Positions 20,143 through 27,897 of a DNA stretch of 64,000 nt are shown in pieces (positions within the stretch are counted from its first letter, which is position 1; the number at the start of each line of letters is the position of its first letter). Both the position numbers and the translations under genes were made by a program. The DNA is from Cauispirillum nitrogeniifigens (GTDB lineage Bacteria; Pseudomonadota; Alphaproteobacteria; Rhodospirillales; Rhodospirillaceae). The DNA is taken from positions 124,001-188,000 of the forward strand of contig NZ_JBLOOT010000007.1 of NCBI RefSeq assembly GCF_049800675.1. Direction: 5' to 3'. A model generated the notes under the pieces. That model did no database searches, was not told where the DNA came from, and saw only the letters and a list, made by a program, of their open reading frames with translations.

Positions 20143-20397
20143 ATGGCCTGGGCGGCGCTGGAGATATGGTTCGACGAGCACACCATGTGGGTCGACCTGA
20201 CGGACGGCCGGACCATCGGCGTGCCGCTGGCGTGGTTCCCTCGGCTGCTGAATGCATCGCCGGAGCAGCGGCTGGCTTACCGCATCAGCGCGACCGGCCG
20301 CGGGCTGCACTGGGATGATCTTGATGAGGACATCTCGGTCGCCGGGCTGCTTGAGGGGCGTGGCGACATGACGCACAGGCGCCCTTCGGCCGCCTAA
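20143..20397 (+). CDS. DUF2442 domain protein
   Basis: An 84-residue protein. The pattern of MWVDLTDGRTIGVPLAWFPRLLNASPEQR followed by GLHWDDLDEDISVAGLL is characteristic of DUF2442 (the residue string around I-x-V-P-L-x-W-F-P-R-L). These small proteins are often paired with a DUF4160 partner in toxin-antitoxin-like loci, but no DUF4160 gene is next to it here. The role is unknown. GGAGG lies just upstream of the ATG. The stop is 15 bp from the dihydroorotase stop-start gap, so it is probably in the same transcript. The last 4 bp overlap the convergent hypothetical gene. Confidence 0.85.
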   Translation: MAWAALEIWFDEHTMWVDLTDGRTIGVPLAWFPRLLNASPEQRLAYRISATGRGLHWDDLDEDISVAGLLEGRGDMTHRRPSAA

Positions 20398-20711
20398 CCT
20401 TCCTCCAGGAACTCCGCCAGCTTGGTCAGGGCGGCGGACTGGAGGCGGTGGTCGCCGCCGTCCACCAGGCAGCCCAGGATGATGGCGGCGTCGTCGCTGA
20501 GGACGTCCATGGCCCGCAGGGCGGCGGCGAAGCCGTTGTCGTTCAGGGCCTCCTGCGCCGGGCGGAACTCCTTGCGCTTGCCCAGGCGCAACTGGTCGTC
20601 GATGACGGCCCGCAGAACGTCGTCCGCCGGCTGCTTGCGGTGGATCTCGAAGGCCAGGCTGCGCAGGAGCTTGGCCTTGTCGGCGTTGGACGAGAGGTTG
20701 GGGCGTGCCAC
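20394..20711 (-). CDS. hypothetical protein, 105 aa
   Basis: A small soluble, probably all-helical protein (ADKAKLLRSLAFEIHRKQPADDVLRAVIDDQLRLGKRKEFRPAQEALNDNGF, then AMDVLSDDAAIILGCLVDGG). The family was not recognised. The best start is a GTG at 20711 with GGAG seven bases upstream; the frame is open further up but crosses the kinase gene region. Its final 4 bp overlap the stop of the DUF2442 gene on the other strand. Confidence 0.6.
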   Translation of the reverse strand: MARPNLSSNADKAKLLRSLAFEIHRKQPADDVLRAVIDDQLRLGKRKEFRPAQEALNDNGFAAALRAMDVLSDDAAIILGCLVDGGDHRLQSAALTKLAEFLEEG

Positions 20712-20824
20712 GATGATGCTCCACAAGAACCTGCGCGCATCATAGGCAACAGTCACCGTAACGCCAGGAATAACCTGGAGGACCAGCCATGCGGCGTATG
20801 CGCGGCTGATGATACCGCCCCGTA

Positions 20825-22465
20825 TCAGCCCTCCGCCGCCGCGCGGGCGGTGAAGTGGAAGGTGGCGCCGTGGCCGGGTTCGGACTCGACCCAGATGGTG
20901 CCGCCGAAGCGCTGGACGATGCGGCGGCAGACCGCCAGGCCGACGCCCGTGCCGGCGCCGCAGCCTTTCTCCGGGGCGTCCTGGGGCCCATGCAGGCGCT
21001 GGAAGACCATGAAGATGCGGTCGAAGAATTCCGGGGCGATGCCGATGCCATTGTCGGCCACGGAGATGCGCCACAGGCCGTCGGCGTCCCGGCGGGCGGC
21101 CACCTGCACGACCGGCGGCCGCTCCGGGCTGTGGAAGCGCAGGGCGTTGCCGATCAGGTTCTGGAACAGGCTGACGAGCTGCGCCTCGCTCGCCATCACG
21201 GTGGGCAGGGCCTCCGCCTGGATCGTGGCGCCGCAGGCGGTGATCTCGCCGTGCAGGCTCTCCAGGGCGCGGGCCAGGGCGTCGCTGGCGCACACCGGGC
21301 GGAGCGGCCCGCCGGCCCCGGCCACCTGCACGTAGTTCAGCAGGTCGTGGACCAGCACCGACATGCGGCGGGCGCTGGCCTCCAGGAAGTGCAGGTATTC
21401 GTCGGCGTCCTCGTCCAGCCGGCCCCGATAGCGGCGCCCCAGGATCTGGGCGTAGCTGACGACGTTGCGCAGCGGCGTCTGGAGGTCGTGGGAGGCGGCG
21501 TAGGCGAAGCGCTCCAGGTCGGCGTTGGACTGTTGCAGTTCGTGGGTGCGGGCGCGCAGGGCGGCTTCCGACTCGGCCCGGCGGATGACGTGGCGGGCCG
21601 TCCCGAAGGCGGTGAAGGCCGTCAGCAGGAACAGGGCGCTGCCCATGACCCGCAGGGGCGTCAGGCCGTTGCGGGTGCTCGCCCAGCCGCCCTTGGGCAC
21701 GGCGGCCAGCCGCCAGGTGCCGTGCGGGAACACCACGTCGACCTCCACCGGCGCCTGATCGAACACGGCGGCATCGCCGGAGATGAGGTCGCCGGCCACC
21801 CCCAGGCCGTCGCGCCCCCGGATCGCCACGCTGAAGGGCAGGGCCGGGTCGTCCAGCCCGGCCTCGGCGAAGACCTTGGGGATGTCGAGGATGATGTTGA
21901 CCATGCCGAAGAACGGGCCGGGCGTGCCGTCCGCGCCGTCCAGGAACACCGGATTGCGGAAGATCAGGCCGCTGCCGCCCTGGATCAGCGGCACCGGCCC
22001 CTGGAGGACCGGCGCCCGCGTCTCGATGGCCTTGAGGACCTGGGCATACTGGGCGGGGATGCTGGGGTAGGCGACGCCGATGACGTTCTCGTTGCCGGCC
22101 AGCGGGTAGCTCATGGCGATCACCATGCCCCGGCTGGCCACCATGTTGATGACGTTGCTGTGGCCGTCCAGCAGGACGCGGGCGATGGTGTCGAAGTGCT
22201 GCTGGGTGATGTCGCCGTGGGCGATGATGTGGGCGACCAGGCCCCGCGTGCGCAACAGCGGCCCGGTGAGCGACGCCTCCAGCTTGGCGCGGATGGTGTC
22301 GAGCTGCGCCAGGACCGCCGCGCGGGCCGCCTCTTCGCGGGTGCGTTGCTCCATGGCGTCGATCTGGACGACTGCCAGCAGCGCCAGAACGGTCATCGCG
22401 GCGGCGATGGCCCACGGCAGGATCGGCCGGATCCCTCGGTGGATCCAGGATGCGTCCCCACTCAC
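20825..22465 (-). CDS. CHASE-domain sensor histidine kinase
   Basis: A 546-residue membrane kinase. A transmembrane helix (about 14-36) is followed by an extracytoplasmic CHASE-type domain (motifs NVINMVASRGMVIAMSYPLAGNENVIGVAYP and GLIFRNPVFL) and a second helix near 275-293. The HisKA dimerisation domain holds the phospho-accepting His in YAASHDLQTPLRNV. The HATPase_c domain has NLIGNALRFH, ISVADNGIGIAPEFFDRIF and GTGVGLAVCRRIV. The kinase class with DLQTPL is typical of phytochrome-like and orphan kinases. No response regulator is adjacent, so its partner is unknown. Confidence 0.92.
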   Translation of the reverse strand: MSGDASWIHRGIRPILPWAIAAAMTVLALLAVVQIDAMEQRTREEAARAAVLAQLDTIRAKLEASLTGPLLRTRGLVAHIIAHGDITQQHFDTIARVLLDGHSNVINMVASRGMVIAMSYPLAGNENVIGVAYPSIPAQYAQVLKAIETRAPVLQGPVPLIQGGSGLIFRNPVFLDGADGTPGPFFGMVNIILDIPKVFAEAGLDDPALPFSVAIRGRDGLGVAGDLISGDAAVFDQAPVEVDVVFPHGTWRLAAVPKGGWASTRNGLTPLRVMGSALFLLTAFTAFGTARHVIRRAESEAALRARTHELQQSNADLERFAYAASHDLQTPLRNVVSYAQILGRRYRGRLDEDADEYLHFLEASARRMSVLVHDLLNYVQVAGAGGPLRPVCASDALARALESLHGEITACGATIQAEALPTVMASEAQLVSLFQNLIGNALRFHSPERPPVVQVAARRDADGLWRISVADNGIGIAPEFFDRIFMVFQRLHGPQDAPEKGCGAGTGVGLAVCRRIVQRFGGTIWVESEPGHGATFHFTARAAAEG

Positions 22466-22533
22466 TCCCCCGCCCCCCTGCGGTGGTCAAGATAGGCGCA
22501 GTTTACACCAAATTCGTGTGAATACGACAGCCT

Positions 22534-23355
22534 TCAAACGGTCTCGGCGGTCCCGGCCACGCCTTTTTCCCGCGCTCCCACCCGCCGCGCGGACACCCAC
22601 AGGCCCAGCACCACCCAGACCACCACCACGGCCACGCCGGTGAGGTAGGAGGGCGAGGTCAGCAGCTCCGCCGGGGTCGCGTAGAAGGGGCCGCGCAGCA
22701 GGGTCATGGCGTGCGCCACCGGGTTGACCGCCATCACCACCTGAAGCCACAGCGGCGCGCCGGCCACCGGGAACAGGGCGCCCGACAGCAGCCACAGGGG
22801 CATCAGGAACACCATCATGATGGCGTGGAAGCCCGACGTGGAGCGCATGGTCCAGGCGATGGCGAAGCCCAGCGCGGTATAGCCCACGGCGGTCAGGATC
22901 ATCGCCACCAGCAGCAGCGGCAGGCTGGCCAGCGGCAGGGGTGTATCAAGGAACGGCGCGGCCAGCAGCAGGATGAAAGCCTGGAACAGGGCGATGGAGG
23001 CGCCGCCGAACACCTTGCCCAGCACGATCGCCATGCGCGGCACCGGCGCCACCAGCACGCCTTGCAGGAAGCCCTGGTCGCGGTCCTCGATCACGGTGAT
23101 GCACGAGAAGATGGACGCGAACAGGATCATCATCATCAGGACGCCGGGGTAGAAGTACTCCAGGTACGTCATCCCCTCCATGCCCGGCGGGTTGAAGCTG
23201 GGCGTGAACCCGGCGCCCAGGAATATCCAGAACAGCAGCGGCTGCCCCAGGCTGCCGATGACCCGCTGCGGCTGGCGGATGAAGCGCGTGAACTCGCGCC
23301 GGGCCAGGGCCCACACGGCGGGGGCCAGGCTGGTGGTGGTCTGTGCGCTGGTCAT
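22534..23355 (-). CDS. ABC-2 type exporter permease
   Basis: A 273-residue inner-membrane permease with about six transmembrane segments. The cytoplasmic N-terminus RREFTRFIRQPQRVIGSLGQPLLFWIFLGAGF, the coupling segment VIEDRDQGFLQGVLVAPVPR and the later ALFPVAGAPLWLQVVMAVNPVAHAMTLLR are typical of the ABC-2 family (drug, lipid or polysaccharide efflux). The start overlaps the ATPase gene's stop by 4 bp, so the two form one exporter. The substrate is not predictable. Confidence 0.9.
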   Translation of the reverse strand: MTSAQTTTSLAPAVWALARREFTRFIRQPQRVIGSLGQPLLFWIFLGAGFTPSFNPPGMEGMTYLEYFYPGVLMMMILFASIFSCITVIEDRDQGFLQGVLVAPVPRMAIVLGKVFGGASIALFQAFILLLAAPFLDTPLPLASLPLLLVAMILTAVGYTALGFAIAWTMRSTSGFHAIMMVFLMPLWLLSGALFPVAGAPLWLQVVMAVNPVAHAMTLLRGPFYATPAELLTSPSYLTGVAVVVVWVVLGLWVSARRVGAREKGVAGTAETV

Positions 23356-24335
23356 GCGTGGGCTTCCTTCGCACCGTCGGCCGGGGGCGCCGCCTCGGTT
23401 TCGGCCCCGCCGCGCCCGGTGACGTGGACGAATACGTCATCCAGGTCGGGCTGCTTGATGGCGATGGACAGGACGTCGCCGCGATAGCGGGCCAGGATGC
23501 GCTCGACCACGGCCACGGCCTCGGCCGGCGGCATGTCCTCGATGCGCAGTTCGTCGCCGTGGCGCAGGACCGGGCGGTCGAGGTCGCGGCCCAGGGCATC
23601 GTGCATCAGGGCAGGGTGGCGCGGCCGCACCACCACCACTTCCTGACCCAGCCGCGCCTTGAGGGCGGCGGGGGTGTCGTGGGCCAGCAGGCGGCCGTCC
23701 TGCATGATCGCCATGGTGTCGGCGCTTTCGGCCTCGGCGAAGACGTGGCTGGTCATCAGCACGGTCATGGCGCGGTCGCGCTGCAAGCGGTGCAGGGCGG
23801 CGAGGAAAGCGCGGCGGCTGGCCGGATCAAGGCCGGTGGTCGGTTCGTCGAGCAGCAGCACCGACGGCCGGGTCAGCATGCACTTGGCCAGTTCCACCTG
23901 GCGCGCCAGCCCGCCCGACAGGGTGTCGACGCGGTCGTTCAGGCGCTCCTTGAGGTCGGTCCAGGCCAGCGCCTCGGTGGCGCGCTCGTGGAACGCCGCG
24001 CCGCGCAGGCCGTACAGCTCCGCGTGCAGGCGCAGGTTTTCCAGCACGCCCAGGTGCTTGTCCAGAGCGGGGCTCTGGAACACCACGCCCATCAGGCGGC
24101 GGACGGCGGCCGGTTCGGCGAACAGGTCGTGGCCGCCGATGCGGACGCTGCCGGACGTCGGCATCGCCAGCCCGCACAGGATGCGGAACAGCGTCGACTT
24201 GCCGCTGCCGTTGGGGCCGGACAGGATGCAGAAGCTGTTGGCCGGGATGTCCAGCGTCAGGTCGCGCAGGGCGGTTCGCGGCTTCTGGCGGCGGCTGCCG
24301 GCGTAGACGTGGGTGAGGTTCCGAATGCTGATCAT
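23352..24335 (-). CDS. ABC exporter ATP-binding protein
   Basis: A 327-residue ATPase partner of the downstream permease. Walker A is LSGPNGSGKST (about 39-49), the Q-loop GVVFQSPALD, the signature LSGGLARQVELAK (a slightly variant LSGGQ), Walker B VLLLDEPTTGLDP and the H-loop TSHVF. An extra C-terminal ~90 residues (from ALMHDALGRDLDRPVLRH to DLDDVFVHVTGRG) match the drug-exporter (DrrA/NatA) C-terminal domain. The operon has only these two genes. The start codon is ATG at 24335 with GTATGATC upstream but no strong Shine-Dalgarno. Confidence 0.92.
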   Translation of the reverse strand: MISIRNLTHVYAGSRRQKPRTALRDLTLDIPANSFCILSGPNGSGKSTLFRILCGLAMPTSGSVRIGGHDLFAEPAAVRRLMGVVFQSPALDKHLGVLENLRLHAELYGLRGAAFHERATEALAWTDLKERLNDRVDTLSGGLARQVELAKCMLTRPSVLLLDEPTTGLDPASRRAFLAALHRLQRDRAMTVLMTSHVFAEAESADTMAIMQDGRLLAHDTPAALKARLGQEVVVVRPRHPALMHDALGRDLDRPVLRHGDELRIEDMPPAEAVAVVERILARYRGDVLSIAIKQPDLDDVFVHVTGRGGAETEAAPPADGAKEAHA

Positions 24336-24384
24336 ACTTGGAATAAGTCCGAACGGCGGCGCGTCGGGGTGTTATTCCACAGCG

Positions 24385-24442
24385 GCGGCGTGAGGTAAAG
24401 GCAAAGGCAAAAGCAAAAGGGGGCGCCCGCGTCTCACGCCGC
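24385..24442. repeat. inverted repeat with A-rich simple-sequence loop
   Basis: Perfect 10-bp arms GCGGCGTGAG (24385-24394) and CTCACGCCGC (24433-24442) flank a loop holding an imperfect run of GGCAAA units. The right arm overlaps the end of the 24434-25108 gene, so it may act as a terminator or 3' stabilising structure for that minus-strand transcript. There the loop is T-rich. Confidence 0.55.
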
Positions 24443-25108
24443 GCCCAGGGCGGCGCCCCGCATGATGGCCTCAAAGGTATCGGCGGGGCCGCCGTCGTCC
24501 GGGGCGACGATCGGGAAGGACAGGCCGGCGACGTCGATGAGCGGCAGGTCGTGGTCGTCGCCGAAGGACGCGATCAGGCCACGGAAGCGCTCGGCGGCGA
24601 TCAGGTCGTTGATGGCCGTGGCGGTGGTCTTCAGGTCCTCCAGATCCTCGGCGGTCAGGCCGTCGACCAGGATGGTGAGGTAGGTCACGCAGCGCATGAA
24701 CTGCGGCCGCAGCAGGTGCGACTTGCCGACCGGCACCTCGCGCCGGCTGGCCAGCGTCTCCGACAGGCTGCGCAGGGACCGCACGCGGTCCATGGCTAGC
24801 GCCCGGCCGCAGCGCGACAGGTTGCGGCGCAGGGCCTCCAGGGTGGTGTCCAGGGTCAGGCGGGTGTGCGGGTGCAGGGTGGTGCGCGGGATCGACCCGG
24901 CCAGGTCGACCAGGTTGGTCAGGCGGTCAATGTCGTTGGTCAGCCGCCGGCGCAGCGCCGCGCCGGCCACGGTGCGCCCGGCCTTGGCGAGCTGCACCCG
25001 CCGGGTCTCCAACTCCGTCGTCAGCGAGCGGATGGCCGTGACGATGGTCAGGGCCTGCCGATCGGCGGCATCATAGCGGACACGCCCTTGCTGTTCGCTT
25101 TCGCTCAC
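24434..25108 (-). CDS. hypothetical protein, 224 aa
   Basis: Soluble, predicted mostly helical protein with no recognised domain. It has a region of heptad-like charged helices (TAIRSLTTELETRRVQLAKAGRTVAGAALRRRLTNDIDRLTNLVDLA). A second region is FMRCVTYLTILVDGLTAEDLEDLKTTATAINDLIAAERFRGLIASF, and the tail is acidic. The chosen start is the GTG at 25108, preceded by GGGGAG with good spacing; an ATG at 25141 is possible. It ends within an inverted repeat. It sits between the ABC exporter and dsrN, and no functional link is visible. Confidence 0.6.
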   Translation of the reverse strand: MSESEQQGRVRYDAADRQALTIVTAIRSLTTELETRRVQLAKAGRTVAGAALRRRLTNDIDRLTNLVDLAGSIPRTTLHPHTRLTLDTTLEALRRNLSRCGRALAMDRVRSLRSLSETLASRREVPVGKSHLLRPQFMRCVTYLTILVDGLTAEDLEDLKTTATAINDLIAAERFRGLIASFGDDHDLPLIDVAGLSFPIVAPDDGGPADTFEAIMRGAALGAA

Positions 25109-25154
25109 GCCCCACACTCCCCGGCATGTCAACGACCCCATGCTAGCGTGGTGA

Positions 25155-26540
25155 TCAGCGTTCGCCAATGGGTCCTTTGGCCTTGACGGCGCGGACGAAG
25201 TCGACGAAGGGGCGCACCCAGCCGTGGCGCAGGTGGGTGTATCCGGCCACGGTGTTGCCCAGCACCAGCCCGTCATGGGCGCCGTCGATGCCGTCGCCGC
25301 GCTCCACGGCGTAGGCGAAGGTGCTACCGGGCGGCAGACCCTCCAGCGCCGAATAGTGGAATTCGTGGGCCCGCAGCAGGCCGTCGGCGTCGCCCTCGGC
25401 CCGCCACGGCACCGCCGCCGGGGTGGCCCGCAGGCGGACGTAGCCGCGCCCGCGCGGGCGGTCGTGCATCACGGTTTCCGCCGGCACCCGGCCGACCATC
25501 TCGAAGCGCTCGCCGCGCCAGGTGATGCCCCGGCTGAGGTACATCAACCCGCCGCACTCGGCATAGCAGGGCAAGCCGGCGTCCAGGCGCGCCCGCAGGT
25601 CGGCGCGCAGGGAGGCATTGGCCTGCAACGCCGCCATCTGGGTTTCCGGGAAGCCGCCGCCGATGAGGACGCCGTCGATGCCCGCCGGCAGCGCCGGGTC
25701 GCTCAGGGTGTCGAAGGGCACCAGATCGGCCCCGGCGGCGGCCAGGGCGTCTAGGTCGTCGGGGTAGTAGAAGGCGAAGGCGCTGTCGCGGGCGATGGCG
25801 AGGCGCACCCGCCCGCCCGCAGCGGCCGGCTCTGCCGGCACCGCCGCCGCCAGGGCGGGAGCGGCACGGGCGGCGTCTTCCAGGCGGTCGAGATCGACGC
25901 TGGCCCCGACCACGTCGGCGATGCCGTTGATGACGGCTTCGGCGGCGGCCTGTTCGTTCGACGGGATGAGGCCCAGGTGCCGCTCCGCCACCCGCAGGGC
26001 GTCGTGCATCGGCACCGCGCCGAGGACCGGCAGGTCGGTGTAGGCTTCCACGGCGGCGCGCAGCTTGGCTTCATGGCGGGCGCCGCCGACCTTGTTGAGG
26101 ATCACCCCGGCGAAGCGGGGGGCGCCGGGGAAGTGCCGGTAGCCCTGCAACAGCGGAGCGATCCCCCGCGTCATGCCGACGCAGTCGACCACCAGCGCCA
26201 CCGGCGCCTCCACCAGGGTGGCGACGGCGGCGTTGCTGGTCGAACCATCCACCGCCACCCCGTCATAGAGGCCCTTGGTGCCCTCGATCACGGCGATGTC
26301 GGCGGTGCCCTCGTGGCGGCCCAGCAGGGCGCGGATGGCCTCGGGCGACTGGGTGTTGAAGTCGAGGTTGTAGCACGGCCGCCCGGCGGCGGCGCCCAAC
26401 CACAGCGGATCGATATAGTCCGGCCCCTTCTTGAACGGCGCCACCACCCGCCCGCGCCGCCGCAAGGCCCGCACCAGCCCCAGGCTGACCATGGTCTTGC
26501 CGGAGGACTTGTGGGCGGCGGAGATGAACAGGCGCGGCAT
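25155..26540 (-). CDS. dsrN: cobyrinic acid a,c-diamide synthase homologue (DsrN)
   Basis: A 461-residue CobB/CbiA-family amidase: an N-terminal ATP-binding dethiobiotin-synthetase-like domain (ISAAHKSSGKTMVSLGLVRAL) and a C-terminal type 1 glutamine amidotransferase-like domain (YAECGGLMYLS with the Cys nucleophile, and a final EFHYSA and TVAGYTHLRH with His). In the sulfur-oxidiser Allochromatium, DsrN is thought to amidate siroheme to the siroamide form used by DsrAB. That role is adopted here because the gene lies downstream of the dsr genes in the same direction. A vitamin B12 role cannot be excluded. A 328-bp insertion with two hairpins separates it from the rest of the operon. Confidence 0.88.
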   Translation of the reverse strand: MPRLFISAAHKSSGKTMVSLGLVRALRRRGRVVAPFKKGPDYIDPLWLGAAAGRPCYNLDFNTQSPEAIRALLGRHEGTADIAVIEGTKGLYDGVAVDGSTSNAAVATLVEAPVALVVDCVGMTRGIAPLLQGYRHFPGAPRFAGVILNKVGGARHEAKLRAAVEAYTDLPVLGAVPMHDALRVAERHLGLIPSNEQAAAEAVINGIADVVGASVDLDRLEDAARAAPALAAAVPAEPAAAGGRVRLAIARDSAFAFYYPDDLDALAAAGADLVPFDTLSDPALPAGIDGVLIGGGFPETQMAALQANASLRADLRARLDAGLPCYAECGGLMYLSRGITWRGERFEMVGRVPAETVMHDRPRGRGYVRLRATPAAVPWRAEGDADGLLRAHEFHYSALEGLPPGSTFAYAVERGDGIDGAHDGLVLGNTVAGYTHLRHGWVRPFVDFVRAVKAKGPIGER

Positions 26541-26637
26541 GGTGGGCGGATGTCCTTCAGGAACGTCTATTCGCAATTCGAGCTTGTGAAGAAATCGGAA
26601 GTGGCCGCTCCTCAACCCTCCAGCCACCCAAACAGCC

Positions 26638-26758
26638 GTCGCCCCCGCGCAGGCGGGGGCCCAGGGCCGTGGAGAAAGTTTTCGCCGGGCCAGGACCGTT
26701 CGGAAGCTGCTAGAGCCGCTTCCACGGCCCTGGGTTCCCGCTTTCGCGGGAACGACGG
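26638..26758. repeat. dispersed ~120-bp hairpin repeat, copy 2
   Basis: Second copy of the element at 10069-10185. It has the same ends (GTCGCCCCCGCG... and CGGGAACGACGG), the same inverted inner arms (GGCCCAGGGCCGTGGAGAAAG and CCACGGCCCTGGGTTCCCGC) and a divergent middle. It lies between the TrpD2-like gene and dsrN within the dsr operon. The 328-bp gap it occupies (26541-26868) otherwise holds only the GC-rich hairpin noted at 26785-26816. Confidence 0.8.
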
Positions 26759-26784
26759 CGTTTGACGCTGTGGCCCCTCCACGC

Positions 26785-26816
26785 CCTCTCTCCCCCATAG
26801 GCGCGGGGGAGAGAGG
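26785..26816. other. perfect 12-bp stem hairpin
   Basis: CCTCTCTCCCCC (26785-26796) pairs exactly with GGGGGAGAGAGG (26805-26816) around an 8-base loop. It lies 53 bp downstream of the minus-strand stop at 26869 and just before repeat copy 2. It could stop or slow transcription into dsrN. No T-run follows on either strand, so an intrinsic terminator is not certain. Confidence 0.6.
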
Positions 26817-26868
26817 TCGGGATGGCACCCGATCGACGCGGATGGCGTGCCTGGGCCGGTGCCCGCGG

Positions 26869-27873
26869 TCAGGCGGCGCCGGGCAGCGCCTCCCGCGTGC
26901 GGTTCTCCCACAGGGAGTCCGCCTGGGTCTGGGCCTCGTCGATGGACGCGGCGCGGCCCATGAGCTTCAACGCGATGGCGGTGGTGCCGGTCACCGTCGC
27001 GCGGGCATAGTCGTCGTCCTCGCTGCCCCGCCACACCGCGGCCAGGCGCGACAGGTCGAGGACCTCGTCCTTGGGCTGGCGGCTTTCGGGCAGGATGGCG
27101 GGCCAGTCCTCCACGGCGGTGGTGCCGTCGTGCAGCGTCCACACCTGGCACGGCTTCTGCGGCCGGCGCTCGGCCTCGCCGCCGTCGCCCTTGAAGATGG
27201 CCATGTGCGGCTGGCCGATCAGGCGCGCCGCCTCCTGGTGCACCGGCAGGTAGGGCGGATGCGTGACCGACAGGATCTGCGCCGGGGCGTCGAAGATGTT
27301 GAGCTTGCGTCCCACCGTATGCAGCGGCGAGCGCACGCCCAGGATGTGGCGCAGGTCCATGATCTCTTGCAGGCGCGGGCTGATCGCCGGCAGGGTGACG
27401 TAGGCGAAGTTCCGCGCCTTCAGATGCGCCGCCGCCTCGTCCAGCGAGCCGGCCACCGGCACGCCCAGGGCGGCCAGCGCGGTGGAGGTGTACAGGCGGC
27501 CCTCGGTATGGCCTTCGGAGCCGTGCATGAACACCTTCACGCCCGACCCGGCCAGCAGCAGGGCCGACAGCAGGAACCACGGCAGCTGGCGGGCCTTGCC
27601 GGCCCAACTCGCCCAGTCCAGGTCGACCTGCGGGCGGTCCTTGGGCAGGGTCAGGCCGGCGCGGATGCCGCGCACGAAGCCGGCCACTTCCTCGGGCGTC
27701 TCGGTCTTGACGCGCAGCAGGCAGAGGAAGGCGCCAAGCTGCGCTGGCTCGACCTTGCCGGCCATGATCAGCGCCACGGCGGCTTCGGTTTCCTCGGTGG
27801 TCAGGGGGCGCGACAGGTTCGGCCCCTTGCCCAGGATGCGGACGTACTGTGCGAACGGGTGTTCAGCGGTCAT
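26869..27873 (-). CDS. TrpD2/YbiB-like glycosyltransferase family 3 fold protein
   Basis: A 334-residue protein with the anthranilate-phosphoribosyltransferase fold. The N-terminal LSRPLTTEETEAAVALIMAGKVEPAQLGAFLCLLRVKTETPEEVAGFVRGI is the helical domain, and the C-terminal domain has GSLDEAAAHL and LRHILGVRSPLHTVGRKLNIF. The glycine-rich PRPP loops of true TrpD (GTGGD) are not seen. The E. coli homologue YbiB (TrpD2) binds nucleic acid rather than acting as a transferase. It lies 24 bp downstream of dsrP in the same direction, so it is inside the dsr transcript. Its role in sulfur metabolism is unknown. Confidence 0.85.
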   Translation of the reverse strand: MTAEHPFAQYVRILGKGPNLSRPLTTEETEAAVALIMAGKVEPAQLGAFLCLLRVKTETPEEVAGFVRGIRAGLTLPKDRPQVDLDWASWAGKARQLPWFLLSALLLAGSGVKVFMHGSEGHTEGRLYTSTALAALGVPVAGSLDEAAAHLKARNFAYVTLPAISPRLQEIMDLRHILGVRSPLHTVGRKLNIFDAPAQILSVTHPPYLPVHQEAARLIGQPHMAIFKGDGGEAERRPQKPCQVWTLHDGTTAVEDWPAILPESRQPKDEVLDLSRLAAVWRGSEDDDYARATVTGTTAIALKLMGRAASIDEAQTQADSLWENRTREALPGAA

Positions 27874-27897
27874 GGCGGCCTTCTTCTTCCCTCTGGA

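Noticed and set aside
20143..20711. Toxin-antitoxin pair formed by the DUF2442 gene and the facing small gene
   Set aside because: The two are convergent and the second does not resemble DUF4160 or any toxin.
26541..26828. N-terminal extension of dsrN through repeat copy 2
   Set aside because: The translation (VVPAKAGTQ and WAPACAGA) comes from the dispersed repeat; the family N-terminus starts at the ATG at 26540.
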